Below are positions 8,415 to 16,384 of a stretch of 64,000 bases of DNA, piece after piece. The notes below the pieces were generated by a model. The model did not search any database and was not told the DNA's origin. It was given only the letters and a program-made list of their open reading frames with translations. The DNA lies in contig JADKBK010000002.1 of the NCBI GenBank assembly GCA_016715075.1, positions 356,425 through 420,424 on the forward strand, in the 5' to 3' direction. Source of the stretch: Bacteroidales bacterium (lineage in GTDB: Bacteria; Bacteroidota; Bacteroidia; Bacteroidales; VadinHA17). The first letter of the stretch is position 1; the number at the start of each line of letters is the position of its first letter. The translations under genes were made by a program, and so were the position numbers.

Positions 8415-9611
8415 ATGAATAAGATCGCATTACTTGGTACAGGTCTGATCGGGACCTTTTATACCATGTCGCTGCTTGGTCAGCGCAGAAAGGATAAAAT
8501 ACATGTTGTATGCTCAGTTCCTGAAGATTCTGCAAGGGAATTCGCACAGAAATGGAATATCCCTAAATATACCTCCAGCATGAAGGAGGCGATTGAAGAT
8601 CCCGAGATTGACATTGTAGTTGTGGGACTTCCTAATTTCCTTCACAAGGAAGCTATCTTAATGGCATGTAAGGCAAAGAAAAGTATACTCTGCACAAAAC
8701 CCCTGGCACTGAATGCCTCTGAGGCAAAGGAGATCCTCGATGCTGTAGAGGATGCAGGACTTTTTAACGGATATCTTGAGGATCTGGTGTATACACCCAA
8801 AACCTTAAAGGCTATTGAATTGGTAAATGGCGGGGCGCTTGGAAGAATTCTCTGGACAAGATCGCGTGAAGCCCATCCCGGTCCTCACAGCGCCTGGTTC
8901 TGGGACAAAAAGCTGTCAGGCGGCGGAGCCCTGGTGGATATGGGTTGCCATTGCATCGAAATTGGCAGAAACTTTGTCGGGAAAGATATTAAACCTGTTG
9001 AGGTTATGTGCTGGGCAGAAACCCAGGTTAAGCCAATTGAGGCTGAAGATCATGCCATCGCTTTAATTAAATATGAAAGCGGAGCGATATCACAGGTTGA
9101 GGTAAGCTGGAATTTCAGGGGGGGAATGGATCTCAGGGATGAGGTTTCAGGTACCGAAGGGACTATCAGACTGGATCACTGGCTGAGAACAGGCTTCGAA
9201 GTCTTTACCACAGGCAAGACTGATAATTATGTTGCTGAGAAAGCGGAAAGTGATAATGGCTGGCTCTTCCCTGTCGGCGATGAGGTGCATTCCCTCGGAT
9301 ATCCTGATATGTTTACAGATATGCTTGACAGCTTTGACCAGGGTAAAAAGCCAAGGGAAACCTTCTATGACGGATATGTGGTGAATGCAATAATGGATGC
9401 CTGCTATAAGTCAGCAGAAACCAGGAAATGGGAACCTGTTGAACTCTCTGACTGGCGAGGAAAGGAAGGCGTATCTGCAAATGTCGATCTTATTGACTTT
9501 GATGATCTCCATTTCCTGATAAAAAGAGAGAAGATGCCTGACGGAAATACAAAACTCATGCTTAAGGAAAAATCTACCGGCAAAATTATTCAGAAAATCA
9601 TTACTCTCTGA
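8415..9611 (+). CDS. Gfo/Idh/MocA family NAD(P)-dependent oxidoreductase
   Basis: A 398-residue protein with the N-terminal Rossmann motif GTGLIGTFY, the family's conserved EKP-like motif in the form CTKPLALN (Thr in place of Glu), and a C-terminal alpha/beta substrate domain with GGGALVDMGCHCIE, where the catalytic His lies. No Tat signal is present, so it is cytoplasmic. The family oxidises or epimerises sugars and cyclitols; the substrate cannot be told. It is probably in an operon with the upstream PQQ-like propeller. Confidence 0.85.
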   Translation: MNKIALLGTGLIGTFYTMSLLGQRRKDKIHVVCSVPEDSAREFAQKWNIPKYTSSMKEAIEDPEIDIVVVGLPNFLHKEAILMACKAKKSILCTKPLALNASEAKEILDAVEDAGLFNGYLEDLVYTPKTLKAIELVNGGALGRILWTRSREAHPGPHSAWFWDKKLSGGGALVDMGCHCIEIGRNFVGKDIKPVEVMCWAETQVKPIEAEDHAIALIKYESGAISQVEVSWNFRGGMDLRDEVSGTEGTIRLDHWLRTGFEVFTTGKTDNYVAEKAESDNGWLFPVGDEVHSLGYPDMFTDMLDSFDQGKKPRETFYDGYVVNAIMDACYKSAETRKWEPVELSDWRGKEGVSANVDLIDFDDLHFLIKREKMPDGNTKLMLKEKSTGKIIQKIITL

Positions 9612-9752
9612 GATTTCAATATTCGAAGGCCAACCCACTTACGGCCGTAAATATTAAAAGCCTGGGTGATGAGCATGTCTCAGAATTTTAAAAGATTTTT
9701 TGGGACAGTTTTATCCCCATTATGAGCCATTTTGTCTAAAAATGATGTAAAA

Positions 9753-9768
9753 TTCAACAAGTGTTGAA
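9753..9768. promoter_or_regulatory. Candidate upstream activator palindrome
   Basis: Perfect inverted repeat TTCAACA-AG-TGTTGAA, centred about 190 bases upstream of the predicted sigma-54 start. Its distance and symmetry suit a dimeric NtrC-class activator; a half-site TTCAACA recurs at 9842-9848. The only such regulator in the window is encoded at 16385-17722 (inference). Confidence 0.45.
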
Positions 9769-9924
9769 AATATATACACATTGTTTAAAGTGTTTATTTT
9801 GTTGGGGTTTGCGCGCATAAAAAATATACAGTGTAAATAAATTCAACACATTCCCTGTTTCTTTCAATTCATTTCTGTTTGTTTAATATTCATATAATCA
9901 GAACATTAGACTGGTATTTTTATG

Positions 9925-9940
9925 TTGGCACTATAGTTGT
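9925..9940 (+). promoter_or_regulatory. Sigma-54 (-24/-12) type promoter
   Basis: TTGGCAC then TATAG then TTGT. The GG of the -24 box and the last base of the -12 box are exactly 12 apart, as in the consensus TGGCAC-N5-TTGC; only the -12 C is replaced by T. The predicted start is near 9952, which gives a leader of 37-73 bases depending on which ATG is used. Confidence 0.6.
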
Positions 9941-10024
9941 CTGGCATAAAGAGTCAGTAAAAAAACATGACAACAATCAGACAGAGCTATGAAAATCAAA
10001 TCAGAAATTCAAAATAGGAAAATC

Positions 10025-11059
10025 ATGAAAAGAGCAGGTTTTTTATTAATAAGTCTGTTGCTCGTAATTAGCAACAGCCTGTACAGTAAGCATTCAGCCA
10101 GTGGGAACGCACGGCCTTCGGGTGATTCACTTAAAGTGGTGGCCACTCCTGACCTCTACCCGATCTCAATGAAATGGGCTGCAGAATATAACAGCCTGGT
10201 ACCTGGTGCAAATATTCAGGTTGTAAATATTGCCGATCCCGAAAAGGCAGTGGAAATGATAAATGAAGGAAGCATAGGATTTGTTTCCAATGAGTTTTCT
10301 ACTGGTTTGAAAAATGAATCTGTTTGGCGGGTAGTAGTTGGTAGGGATGTCATAGTGCCTGTGGTCAATTCAAAAAACCCTTTCATTGAAGAGATTAAAC
10401 TGCACGGTATATCTCCTGATGTTCTGGCTCTCTTTGTGAAAAACGGCGATTACAGGAACTGGGGAGAACTTCTTAAGAACGGTAAGACTGAGAAGGTCGG
10501 TTATTATTGCATCGATGATAAATCAGCGCTGAGGAATCTCGCAGATTTTCTTAAAACCGATGAGACCATGATAGCAGGGCGGAATACCGGAAATTCAGCC
10601 GCAATTGTTGCAGCTATTCAGAATGACCCTTATGCATTGGGATTTTGCAAACTTATCAATGTTATCGATTTTGAAAATCAGTCAATGCTTGAAAATCTTA
10701 GTTTGCTTCCAATAGATAAAAACGGGAATGGTTTGATTGATTTTAATGAGAAGATCTATGATGACATAAATAATTTTTCAAGAGGAGTATGGATTGGTAA
10801 ATATCCGAAAGCTCTCTTTTCCAATATTTATAGCGTTTCTTCTTCGCAGCCGGTTAATGCAAGGGAGGTCGCATTTATTAAATGGGTTATTTCTGACGGA
10901 CAGAAATTTCTGGCAGGGAACGGTTATTCAGATCTGCTGGTAAGTGAAAGGCAGAGTGCTACTGATAAACTATATAATGCCAGTATATACGCAGGAGTTT
11001 CTACAGGTGAAAAGAGTCTTCTTAAAGCAGCCTTCTTTTTGTTGGCACAATTATTTTAA
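10025..11059 (+). CDS. PstS-like periplasmic binding protein (with EF-hand-like loop)
   Basis: The start at 10025 gives a clean signal peptide (MKRAGFLLISLLLVI, cleavage after LYS); an upstream ATG at 9989 would add 12 hydrophilic residues. The mature part has the PBP-like fold of phosphate-type binding proteins: a DSLKVVATPDLYP first strand, a GRDVIVPVVN hinge and GNSAAIVAAI. Near residue 240 lies DKNGNGLIDFNE, a textbook 12-residue EF-hand/dockerin-type calcium loop. The ORF ends at 11059 in an abnormal tail. The next frame continues with a membrane helix and a GcvH-like domain, so the real protein is probably a 570-residue fusion broken by a one-base loss in the T run at 11036-11040. It is the first gene after the sigma-54-type promoter. 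No ABC permease genes are nearby, so transport is doubtful. Confidence 0.75.
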   Translation: MKRAGFLLISLLLVISNSLYSKHSASGNARPSGDSLKVVATPDLYPISMKWAAEYNSLVPGANIQVVNIADPEKAVEMINEGSIGFVSNEFSTGLKNESVWRVVVGRDVIVPVVNSKNPFIEEIKLHGISPDVLALFVKNGDYRNWGELLKNGKTEKVGYYCIDDKSALRNLADFLKTDETMIAGRNTGNSAAIVAAIQNDPYALGFCKLINVIDFENQSMLENLSLLPIDKNGNGLIDFNEKIYDDINNFSRGVWIGKYPKALFSNIYSVSSSQPVNAREVAFIKWVISDGQKFLAGNGYSDLLVSERQSATDKLYNASIYAGVSTGEKSLLKAAFFLLAQLF

Positions 11060-11127
11060 TTGGCCTTCTTGTAACCTCAGTTGCCAGACAGAGAAGACGC
11101 AAAAAAGCAGCTTTAAAAGCAGGCGCT

Positions 11128-11736
11128 GTGGAGACCCATCATATTCTTGACCAAAACTCAATGAGGATCCCAAAGGGCATCTATTATGACAAGACCCATA
11201 CGTGGGCATTCCTTGAGGCTAATGGAACTGTCAAGGTCGGGATAGATGATTTTCTGCAGCATATAACAGGCAAAATTACAAGGATAAAGATGACGGATCC
11301 AGGGAAAAAAGTGAAAAAGGGCGAGCAGATCCTCTCGGTAATTCAGAATGGTAAGCAGTTGAACCTTTATTCCCCCATATCAGGGACTATTGTTGAACAG
11401 AATCAGGTGCTTGAAATAAATTCATCAGCTCTGAATTCCTCACCATACAATGAAGGCTGGATTTACAGGATTGAACCTTCAAACTGGAGCCGGGAAAGTC
11501 AGTTATTGTTTATGGCCGATAAGCAGATAGAATTCATAAAAAAAGAATTTTCAAGACTGAAAGATTTTCTGATGATCGCATTGAGCGCTGATGTAAGATA
11601 TGCCAGTGTTATGCTGCAGGATGGAGGGGAGATAAGTGATGGTGTACTTACTGAAATGGGCCCCGAGATCTGGGACGATTTTCAGACAAAATTCATAGAT
11701 CCTTCCAGACAGGTTTGGTTTTATGAGATGTTTTAA
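11128..11736 (+). CDS. GcvH-like (lipoyl-fold) domain protein, part 1
   Basis: The frame is open further upstream, where it encodes a membrane helix (VGTIILIGLLVTSVA) and a basic stretch (RQRRRKKAALK). The GTG at 11128 is therefore only a nominal start, and the gene probably continues the preceding binding protein. The body resembles glycine cleavage H protein: KTHTWAFLE, VGIDDFLQHITG, YSPISG and NEGWIYRI. H protein carries lipoate on the Lys of ESVKA; the ungapped alignment places Gly there, with Lys one position later (QNGKQ). After the domain comes a helical tail ending in a MLQDGGEISDG motif, which recurs in the second copy at 13867. Lipoylation is uncertain. Confidence 0.72.
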   Translation: METHHILDQNSMRIPKGIYYDKTHTWAFLEANGTVKVGIDDFLQHITGKITRIKMTDPGKKVKKGEQILSVIQNGKQLNLYSPISGTIVEQNQVLEINSSALNSSPYNEGWIYRIEPSNWSRESQLLFMADKQIEFIKKEFSRLKDFLMIALSADVRYASVMLQDGGEISDGVLTEMGPEIWDDFQTKFIDPSRQVWFYEMF

Positions 11737-11757
11737 ACTACCTTAAATAAAAGAGAA

Positions 11758-12621
11758 ATGGCAGTTAATCGAAGAAGTTTTTTCAAGGTATTGGGTGTAA
11801 CCGGAGCCTCACTGGCGCTGGGGAAGGAGTTGGGTGCTGCTCCACGGTCAAAAAGTAATGTCGAGTTCTCAGGTATATTATATGATTCAACCCGTTGTGC
11901 AGGTTGCCAGACATGTGAATCTGCGTGTGCCGAGGCTAACGGATTGCCCGAGCCGGTTGGTACTATTGAAGCCGGAGTGATAAGAAAAACTGATGAATCG
12001 CACCGCACAGTCGTAAATGCATACAATTCCACAAAAGGTGAGGTATATGCAAAAAAACAGTGCATGCACTGTAATGAGCCTGCCTGTACAGCCGCCTGTC
12101 TGACCCAGGCAATGTATAAAACAGAGGAGGGAGCTGTAATATGGAGAGGTGACAAATGTATGGGATGCCGTTACTGTATGGTCTCCTGTCCTTTTGATAT
12201 CCCGAAATTCGAGTATCACAGTGCTAATCCGAAGATTGAGAAATGTAATATGTGTTTCACAAGGCTCTCAGATGGGAAAGTTCCTGCCTGTGTTGAAAAC
12301 TGTCCGGCAGAGGCTCTGATATTCGGAAAAAGGAGAGATCTTATAAAGGAGGCACGGAAAAGGATAAACGACAATCCGGATCAGTATGTAGATCATATAT
12401 ACGGGGAGCATGAAGCCGGAGGGACAGGATTCCTGTATCTCTCTGCTGTTCCATTCAATGAGCTGGGCTTTAATACAACGCTTCAGACAGAATCCTACCC
12501 TGCTTTGTCAAAAGGATTTCTTTACAGTGTTCCGACAATATTTGTTTTATGGCCGGCTATGCTCCTTGGATTAAGGGAAGCGACTAAGAATAACCAAAAT
12601 AATCAGGACGAGCATGAATAA
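11758..12621 (+). CDS. Tat-exported 4x[4Fe-4S] ferredoxin subunit (HybA/PsrB-like)
   Basis: The N-terminus carries a Tat motif (NRRSFFK, residues 4-10) and a hydrophobic stretch. Sixteen Cys fall in four groups: C47/C50/C53/C57, C102/C105/C110/C114, C134/C137/C140/C144 and C163/C166/C178/C182. These fit four cubane clusters as in HybA, PsrB, NrfC and DsrO. A C-terminal hydrophobic helix (about residues 256-275) would anchor it to the membrane, as in HybA. It would pass electrons between the NrfD-type quinone subunit (overlapping next gene) and an unknown periplasmic partner. No molybdopterin or hydrogenase large subunit is encoded nearby. Confidence 0.9.
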   Translation: MAVNRRSFFKVLGVTGASLALGKELGAAPRSKSNVEFSGILYDSTRCAGCQTCESACAEANGLPEPVGTIEAGVIRKTDESHRTVVNAYNSTKGEVYAKKQCMHCNEPACTAACLTQAMYKTEEGAVIWRGDKCMGCRYCMVSCPFDIPKFEYHSANPKIEKCNMCFTRLSDGKVPACVENCPAEALIFGKRRDLIKEARKRINDNPDQYVDHIYGEHEAGGTGFLYLSAVPFNELGFNTTLQTESYPALSKGFLYSVPTIFVLWPAMLLGLREATKNNQNNQDEHE

Positions 12622-13840
12622 TTCAGAACAGACAATAACCATGGATAACGATGGAAAATCAACCTGGCGATTTCTTTTGGGTGAGTTGAAACCTAAAGGC
12701 AAATGGCTGACGCCATTTAATATTATTTCAATTCCCATAATGTTACTGGGACTGGTTCTTATTATTGTCCGGTTCTGGAAGGGGCTTGGATCGATCACAA
12801 ACCTTACCCAGGAAGTGCCATGGGGTTTATGGATAGGATTCGATGTTGTTACCGGGGTCGCATTCGCGGGCGGAGCCTATGTGCTGACTTTCATGGTTTA
12901 TATCATGAATATGCAGAAATATCACTCTATTGTAAGGATTACTGTCCTTAACGGATTCCTTGCATATGTATTTTATGCTGGTGCCCTGCTTCTCGATCTG
13001 GGGCGGCCATGGAATGTTATAAATCCAATTATAGGAAATGGTTTTGGAACCAGCTCCGTTTTGTTTCTGGTGGCCTGGCACTTCCTGCTGTATATGGTAG
13101 CCCAGCTTATTGAATTTTCACCCGCCATAGCCGAATGGCTCGGAGCCAGGCGTGCCCGGAAAATACTGTCAGGGATGACAATTGCAGCAGTTATCTTCGG
13201 GATCACCCTGTCAACGCTTCACCAATCGGGTTTAGGAGCCCTGTACCTTATGTGCAAGGATAAGATTCATCCGCTATGGTATTCAGAATTTATTCCGGTA
13301 ATGTTTTTTGTCTCAAGCATCTTTGCCGGACTTTCAATGGTAATATTCGAAGGTTCAATAAGCCACAAAGTATTTTTTGACCAGATAAGCGAAAAAAATC
13401 ATAAGGCTCATAACAGTATAGTAAGAGGATTATCGAAGATTTGTGCAGTCACAATGTTTGCATACTTTTTTCTGCAGATCCTGGTCTTTGTCCACGGTAA
13501 ACACTGGGATCTGCTTAATACTCCTATGGGATACTGGTATCTGCTGGAGATGTTCGGTTTTGTTCTTTTACCAATGTCCCTGTTCATTTACAGTTTCAGA
13601 AGGAACAACATTATGCTTATCAGGGTTGCTGCAATTATGACCATGCTGGGAGTAATCCTGAACAGGCTGAATGTTACGGTTATTGGCTTCAAGTGGGCTG
13701 AGGCAATAAGATATGTTCCAACATGGATGGAATTTACAGTTACACTGGCAGTTATCTTTACCGAGATCTGGATATTCAGATGGGTGATTAACAGGATGCC
13801 CGTTTTAAGGGAACCACCGGCATGGGTGAATGAGAAATAA
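12614..13840 (+). CDS. NrfD/HybB-type membrane quinone-interacting subunit
   Basis: A 408-residue polytopic protein with 9-10 predicted membrane helices, starting 8 bases inside the ferredoxin gene (ATGAATAA overlap), so translation is coupled. The sequence resembles HybB/NrfD: an early VPWGLWIGFDVVTGVAFAGG segment, LDLGRPWN, STLHQSGLGAL and a final WMEFTVTLAV helix. In known complexes this subunit exchanges electrons with menaquinol and docks a four-cluster ferredoxin. It may be involved in proton movement, which is unproven for most members. Confidence 0.9.
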   Translation: MNNSEQTITMDNDGKSTWRFLLGELKPKGKWLTPFNIISIPIMLLGLVLIIVRFWKGLGSITNLTQEVPWGLWIGFDVVTGVAFAGGAYVLTFMVYIMNMQKYHSIVRITVLNGFLAYVFYAGALLLDLGRPWNVINPIIGNGFGTSSVLFLVAWHFLLYMVAQLIEFSPAIAEWLGARRARKILSGMTIAAVIFGITLSTLHQSGLGALYLMCKDKIHPLWYSEFIPVMFFVSSIFAGLSMVIFEGSISHKVFFDQISEKNHKAHNSIVRGLSKICAVTMFAYFFLQILVFVHGKHWDLLNTPMGYWYLLEMFGFVLLPMSLFIYSFRRNNIMLIRVAAIMTMLGVILNRLNVTVIGFKWAEAIRYVPTWMEFTVTLAVIFTEIWIFRWVINRMPVLREPPAWVNEK

Positions 13841-13866
13841 TAATTTTAACTGGCTGATACATTATT

Positions 13867-14616
13867 ATGAGTATCAGCACAACAACAACTAAAATGGACG
13901 GATTCAGCTATAATAATATTTTTGAAACAAAGGGAATAGAATATCTGATAATCATCGCTTTCCTCCTTCTGATAATTCCCTTCTGGATAATGATCAACAG
14001 GCAGATTTCAATAAAAAGCCAGATCAGAAATGCAATAGGAACTCTTTCGGAAGGTATTTTAAAAATCCCCCTTGGCCTTCTTTTCAGTAAAAATCATACC
14101 TGGACTCATCTTGAGAAATCGGGAGTGGCTGAAGTTGGAATAGATGATTTCCTGCTTCATATTACAGGGGAGGTTAAATTCTCCGGTCTTAAAGCTCCGG
14201 GGAGCTTTATTAATAAGGGAGAATTGCTTGCTGACATAGACCATAACGGGAAAATTCTGAAGGTTTATTCACCTATCTCCGGTAAGGTAACTGCTACAAA
14301 CAAATTGCTTACAGAGACGCCTGAAATGGTAAGTGAAGATCCTTACAACAGGGGCTGGATTTACAAAATGACACCAGCATCGGGGATTGAAGAGACAGAC
14401 ACCTATTATATGGCTAATGAGGCATTGGCCTGGAGCCGGATTGAATTACAGAGATTTAAGGATTTCCTTGCCTTATCGGCCAGACGATACACTCCTGAAG
14501 TATCAATGGTCCTGATGCAGGATGGCGGTGAATTATGCGACAACCCTCTTTCAGGTCTGCCGGACGAAATATGGCATGATTTCCAGAAATCTTTCCTGGA
14601 TGATCTATCAAGCTGA
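13867..14616 (+). CDS. Membrane-anchored GcvH-like domain protein, part 2
   Basis: A 249-residue paralogue of the domain at 11128. A single N-terminal helix (IEYLIIIAFLLLIIPFWIMI, residues about 24-43) precedes a GcvH-like fold (KNHTWTHLEKSG, VGIDDFLLHITG, YSPISGKV, NRGWIYKM). The same NGK turn appears (DHNGKIL), so the usual lipoyl-Lys site is again Gly. The helical tail again ends in LMQDGGELCDN. It sits 26 bases after the NrfD gene in the same operon, so a membrane-proximal partner role for the redox module is likely. Confidence 0.78.
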   Translation: MSISTTTTKMDGFSYNNIFETKGIEYLIIIAFLLLIIPFWIMINRQISIKSQIRNAIGTLSEGILKIPLGLLFSKNHTWTHLEKSGVAEVGIDDFLLHITGEVKFSGLKAPGSFINKGELLADIDHNGKILKVYSPISGKVTATNKLLTETPEMVSEDPYNRGWIYKMTPASGIEETDTYYMANEALAWSRIELQRFKDFLALSARRYTPEVSMVLMQDGGELCDNPLSGLPDEIWHDFQKSFLDDLSS

Positions 14617-14702
14617 GATAATGTGTTATAAACCTTTGCCGGGAAATGGATTTTTTATGGTATTTTTATCATGGAAAAATTAAATAACAGGATAATTTGG
14701 CA

Positions 14703-16373
14703 ATGGATCTTCCCGAAAATGAAGTGCCCGGGAAAAAACGGGTGAAGAGATTTGTCTCGAAATACTTTAAATTCAGATCTTCGATCTATAGCAGGGTTGT
14801 GTATATCATAACCCTGTCGTCAATTATATTGTTTGTTGCTTTCGGTTTTCTCTTCAGATCTGTATATGAACAGAATTTCAACACCGTTATCCGTCAGAAT
14901 GGGAATAATATAGGCTCTATTGTTGAGGGATCACTTTATCATTCAATGCTGGAGAATAACAAGGGTACGCTGCAGAGCACTCTTGATATTATTAATACTA
15001 TGTCGGGCATCGATGATGTAAACATGTATGATGACAGTGACAGGCTTGTTTATTCATCATTTTCCTCAGATTCAGCAAATCACAGCAATCCCGACTGCCT
15101 TAGCTGTCATGAGAATATACAGTCAATGTTCCCAAGGACTGAGAAATCATACAGGATAATTGATGTAAAGAGTGAGTGTAACATGTATAAAAATGACAAC
15201 ACGCACCGCCATCTTTTGATACACTCACCGATCCTGAACGAAAAATCATGTTACACCAGCGCATGTCATTTTCATAAGGAGAGTGATATGGTTCTCGGTT
15301 CCCTTATAATTAAGATGCCACTGGCTGACCTTGACAACGCGGTTCAAAAATCGTCTGCAAAGTTCTATCTGCTTGCTCTTGCAACAACTCTTCTTCTGAT
15401 AGGAGCCTTAATCCTGTTCACTAGTAAAAAGATAAAAAATCCGCTGAATGAATTATTGAAGGCAAGTATTGCCGTTGCTAACGGAAACAAGAACACCAGG
15501 CTCGAAATCAAGCCAAATCAGCTTGATGATATGAGAATGGTATCACAGGCATTTAATGACATGCTCGATAACCTCCAGTCCGCAACTGAAGAACTGCAGA
15601 ACTGGTCGCAACAGCTTGAATACAAGGTTCAGAAGAAATCTGAAGAGCTTGGGGCTGCCCAGAACGAGCTTATACATATCGAGAGGATAGCCTCCCTTGG
15701 AAAGCTCTCATCCTCCGTAGCTCACGAAATCAACAATCCATTATCAGGGATACTCGTATATACAAAGCTGATTCACAAGCAGCTAAGCAATCCGGATCTG
15801 GATGATGCCAAAAAGGAGACCATGCTCAAGCATCTGAAACTGATTGAAAATGAGACAAAGCGATGTGGCGAGATTGTGAAGGGCTTACTGGAGTTTTCAA
15901 AAAAAGACCAGGAAGATTTTGAGTCCAAACACCTTCATAAGATTTTACAGGATACGTATGAACTGATGACTCATCCGATCAAAATAGCCAATATCGGCTT
16001 CCATGCTGATCTTCAGGCAAAATCAGATCTTATCTTCTGCAGTCCTAACCAGATTAAGCAGGCATGTATCGCAATTCTTGTTAATGCAACAGAGGCCGTG
16101 CCCGAAAATGGAGAGATAATTATATCCACAGTAAATCCCGATATTGAAACAATAAGAATAGATATTACAGACAATGGTATCGGGATACCGGAGGATGACA
16201 TACCCCAGATTTTTCAGCCATTCTTTTCGACAAAACATGATACAAGCGGTATCGGATTGGGGCTTGCCATTGTTCATGGCATTATCAAAAGCCATAATGG
16301 CAAAATCGATGTGAAATCAGAGATTGGCAGGGGAACCACAATATCAATTACTTTACCAATAATCAGGATTTAA
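14703..16373 (+). CDS. Sensor histidine kinase with periplasmic c-heme motifs
   Basis: A 556-residue kinase; ATG at 14703 is preferred to the TTG two codons earlier. Membrane helices at about 31-52 and 221-240 bracket a periplasmic sensor domain of about 170 residues. In it lie CLSCH (132-136, a classical c-heme site) and CYTSACH (183-189, a CX4CH site). A HAMP domain (about 241-293), a coiled coil, a dimerisation domain with phospho-acceptor H341 (VAHEINNP) and a complete ATPase domain (N, DNGIGIP, GIGLGLA) follow. It probably senses redox state or a small molecule through heme. It is followed after 11 bases by its response regulator. Confidence 0.9.
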   Translation: MDLPENEVPGKKRVKRFVSKYFKFRSSIYSRVVYIITLSSIILFVAFGFLFRSVYEQNFNTVIRQNGNNIGSIVEGSLYHSMLENNKGTLQSTLDIINTMSGIDDVNMYDDSDRLVYSSFSSDSANHSNPDCLSCHENIQSMFPRTEKSYRIIDVKSECNMYKNDNTHRHLLIHSPILNEKSCYTSACHFHKESDMVLGSLIIKMPLADLDNAVQKSSAKFYLLALATTLLLIGALILFTSKKIKNPLNELLKASIAVANGNKNTRLEIKPNQLDDMRMVSQAFNDMLDNLQSATEELQNWSQQLEYKVQKKSEELGAAQNELIHIERIASLGKLSSSVAHEINNPLSGILVYTKLIHKQLSNPDLDDAKKETMLKHLKLIENETKRCGEIVKGLLEFSKKDQEDFESKHLHKILQDTYELMTHPIKIANIGFHADLQAKSDLIFCSPNQIKQACIAILVNATEAVPENGEIIISTVNPDIETIRIDITDNGIGIPEDDIPQIFQPFFSTKHDTSGIGLGLAIVHGIIKSHNGKIDVKSEIGRGTTISITLPIIRI

Positions 16374-16384
16374 GAGGACAGACA

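Larger units (their letters stand above)
9612..9988. other. Regulatory intergenic region before redox operon
   Basis: AT-rich, no gene. From left to right it holds a 12-base palindrome (TTACGGCCGTAA, 9639-9650), the 7-2-7 palindrome TTCAACA/TGTTGAA at 9753-9768, a TTCAACA half-site at 9842-9848 and a sigma-54-type promoter at 9925-9940. The arrangement of a distal palindrome and a -24/-12 promoter is the classic layout for an enhancer-binding regulator. Confidence 0.6.

Noticed and set aside
11041..11060. Second sigma-54-like GGCAC match
   Set aside because: It lies inside the binding-protein/GcvH coding region and lacks a TTGC-type -12 box at the right distance.
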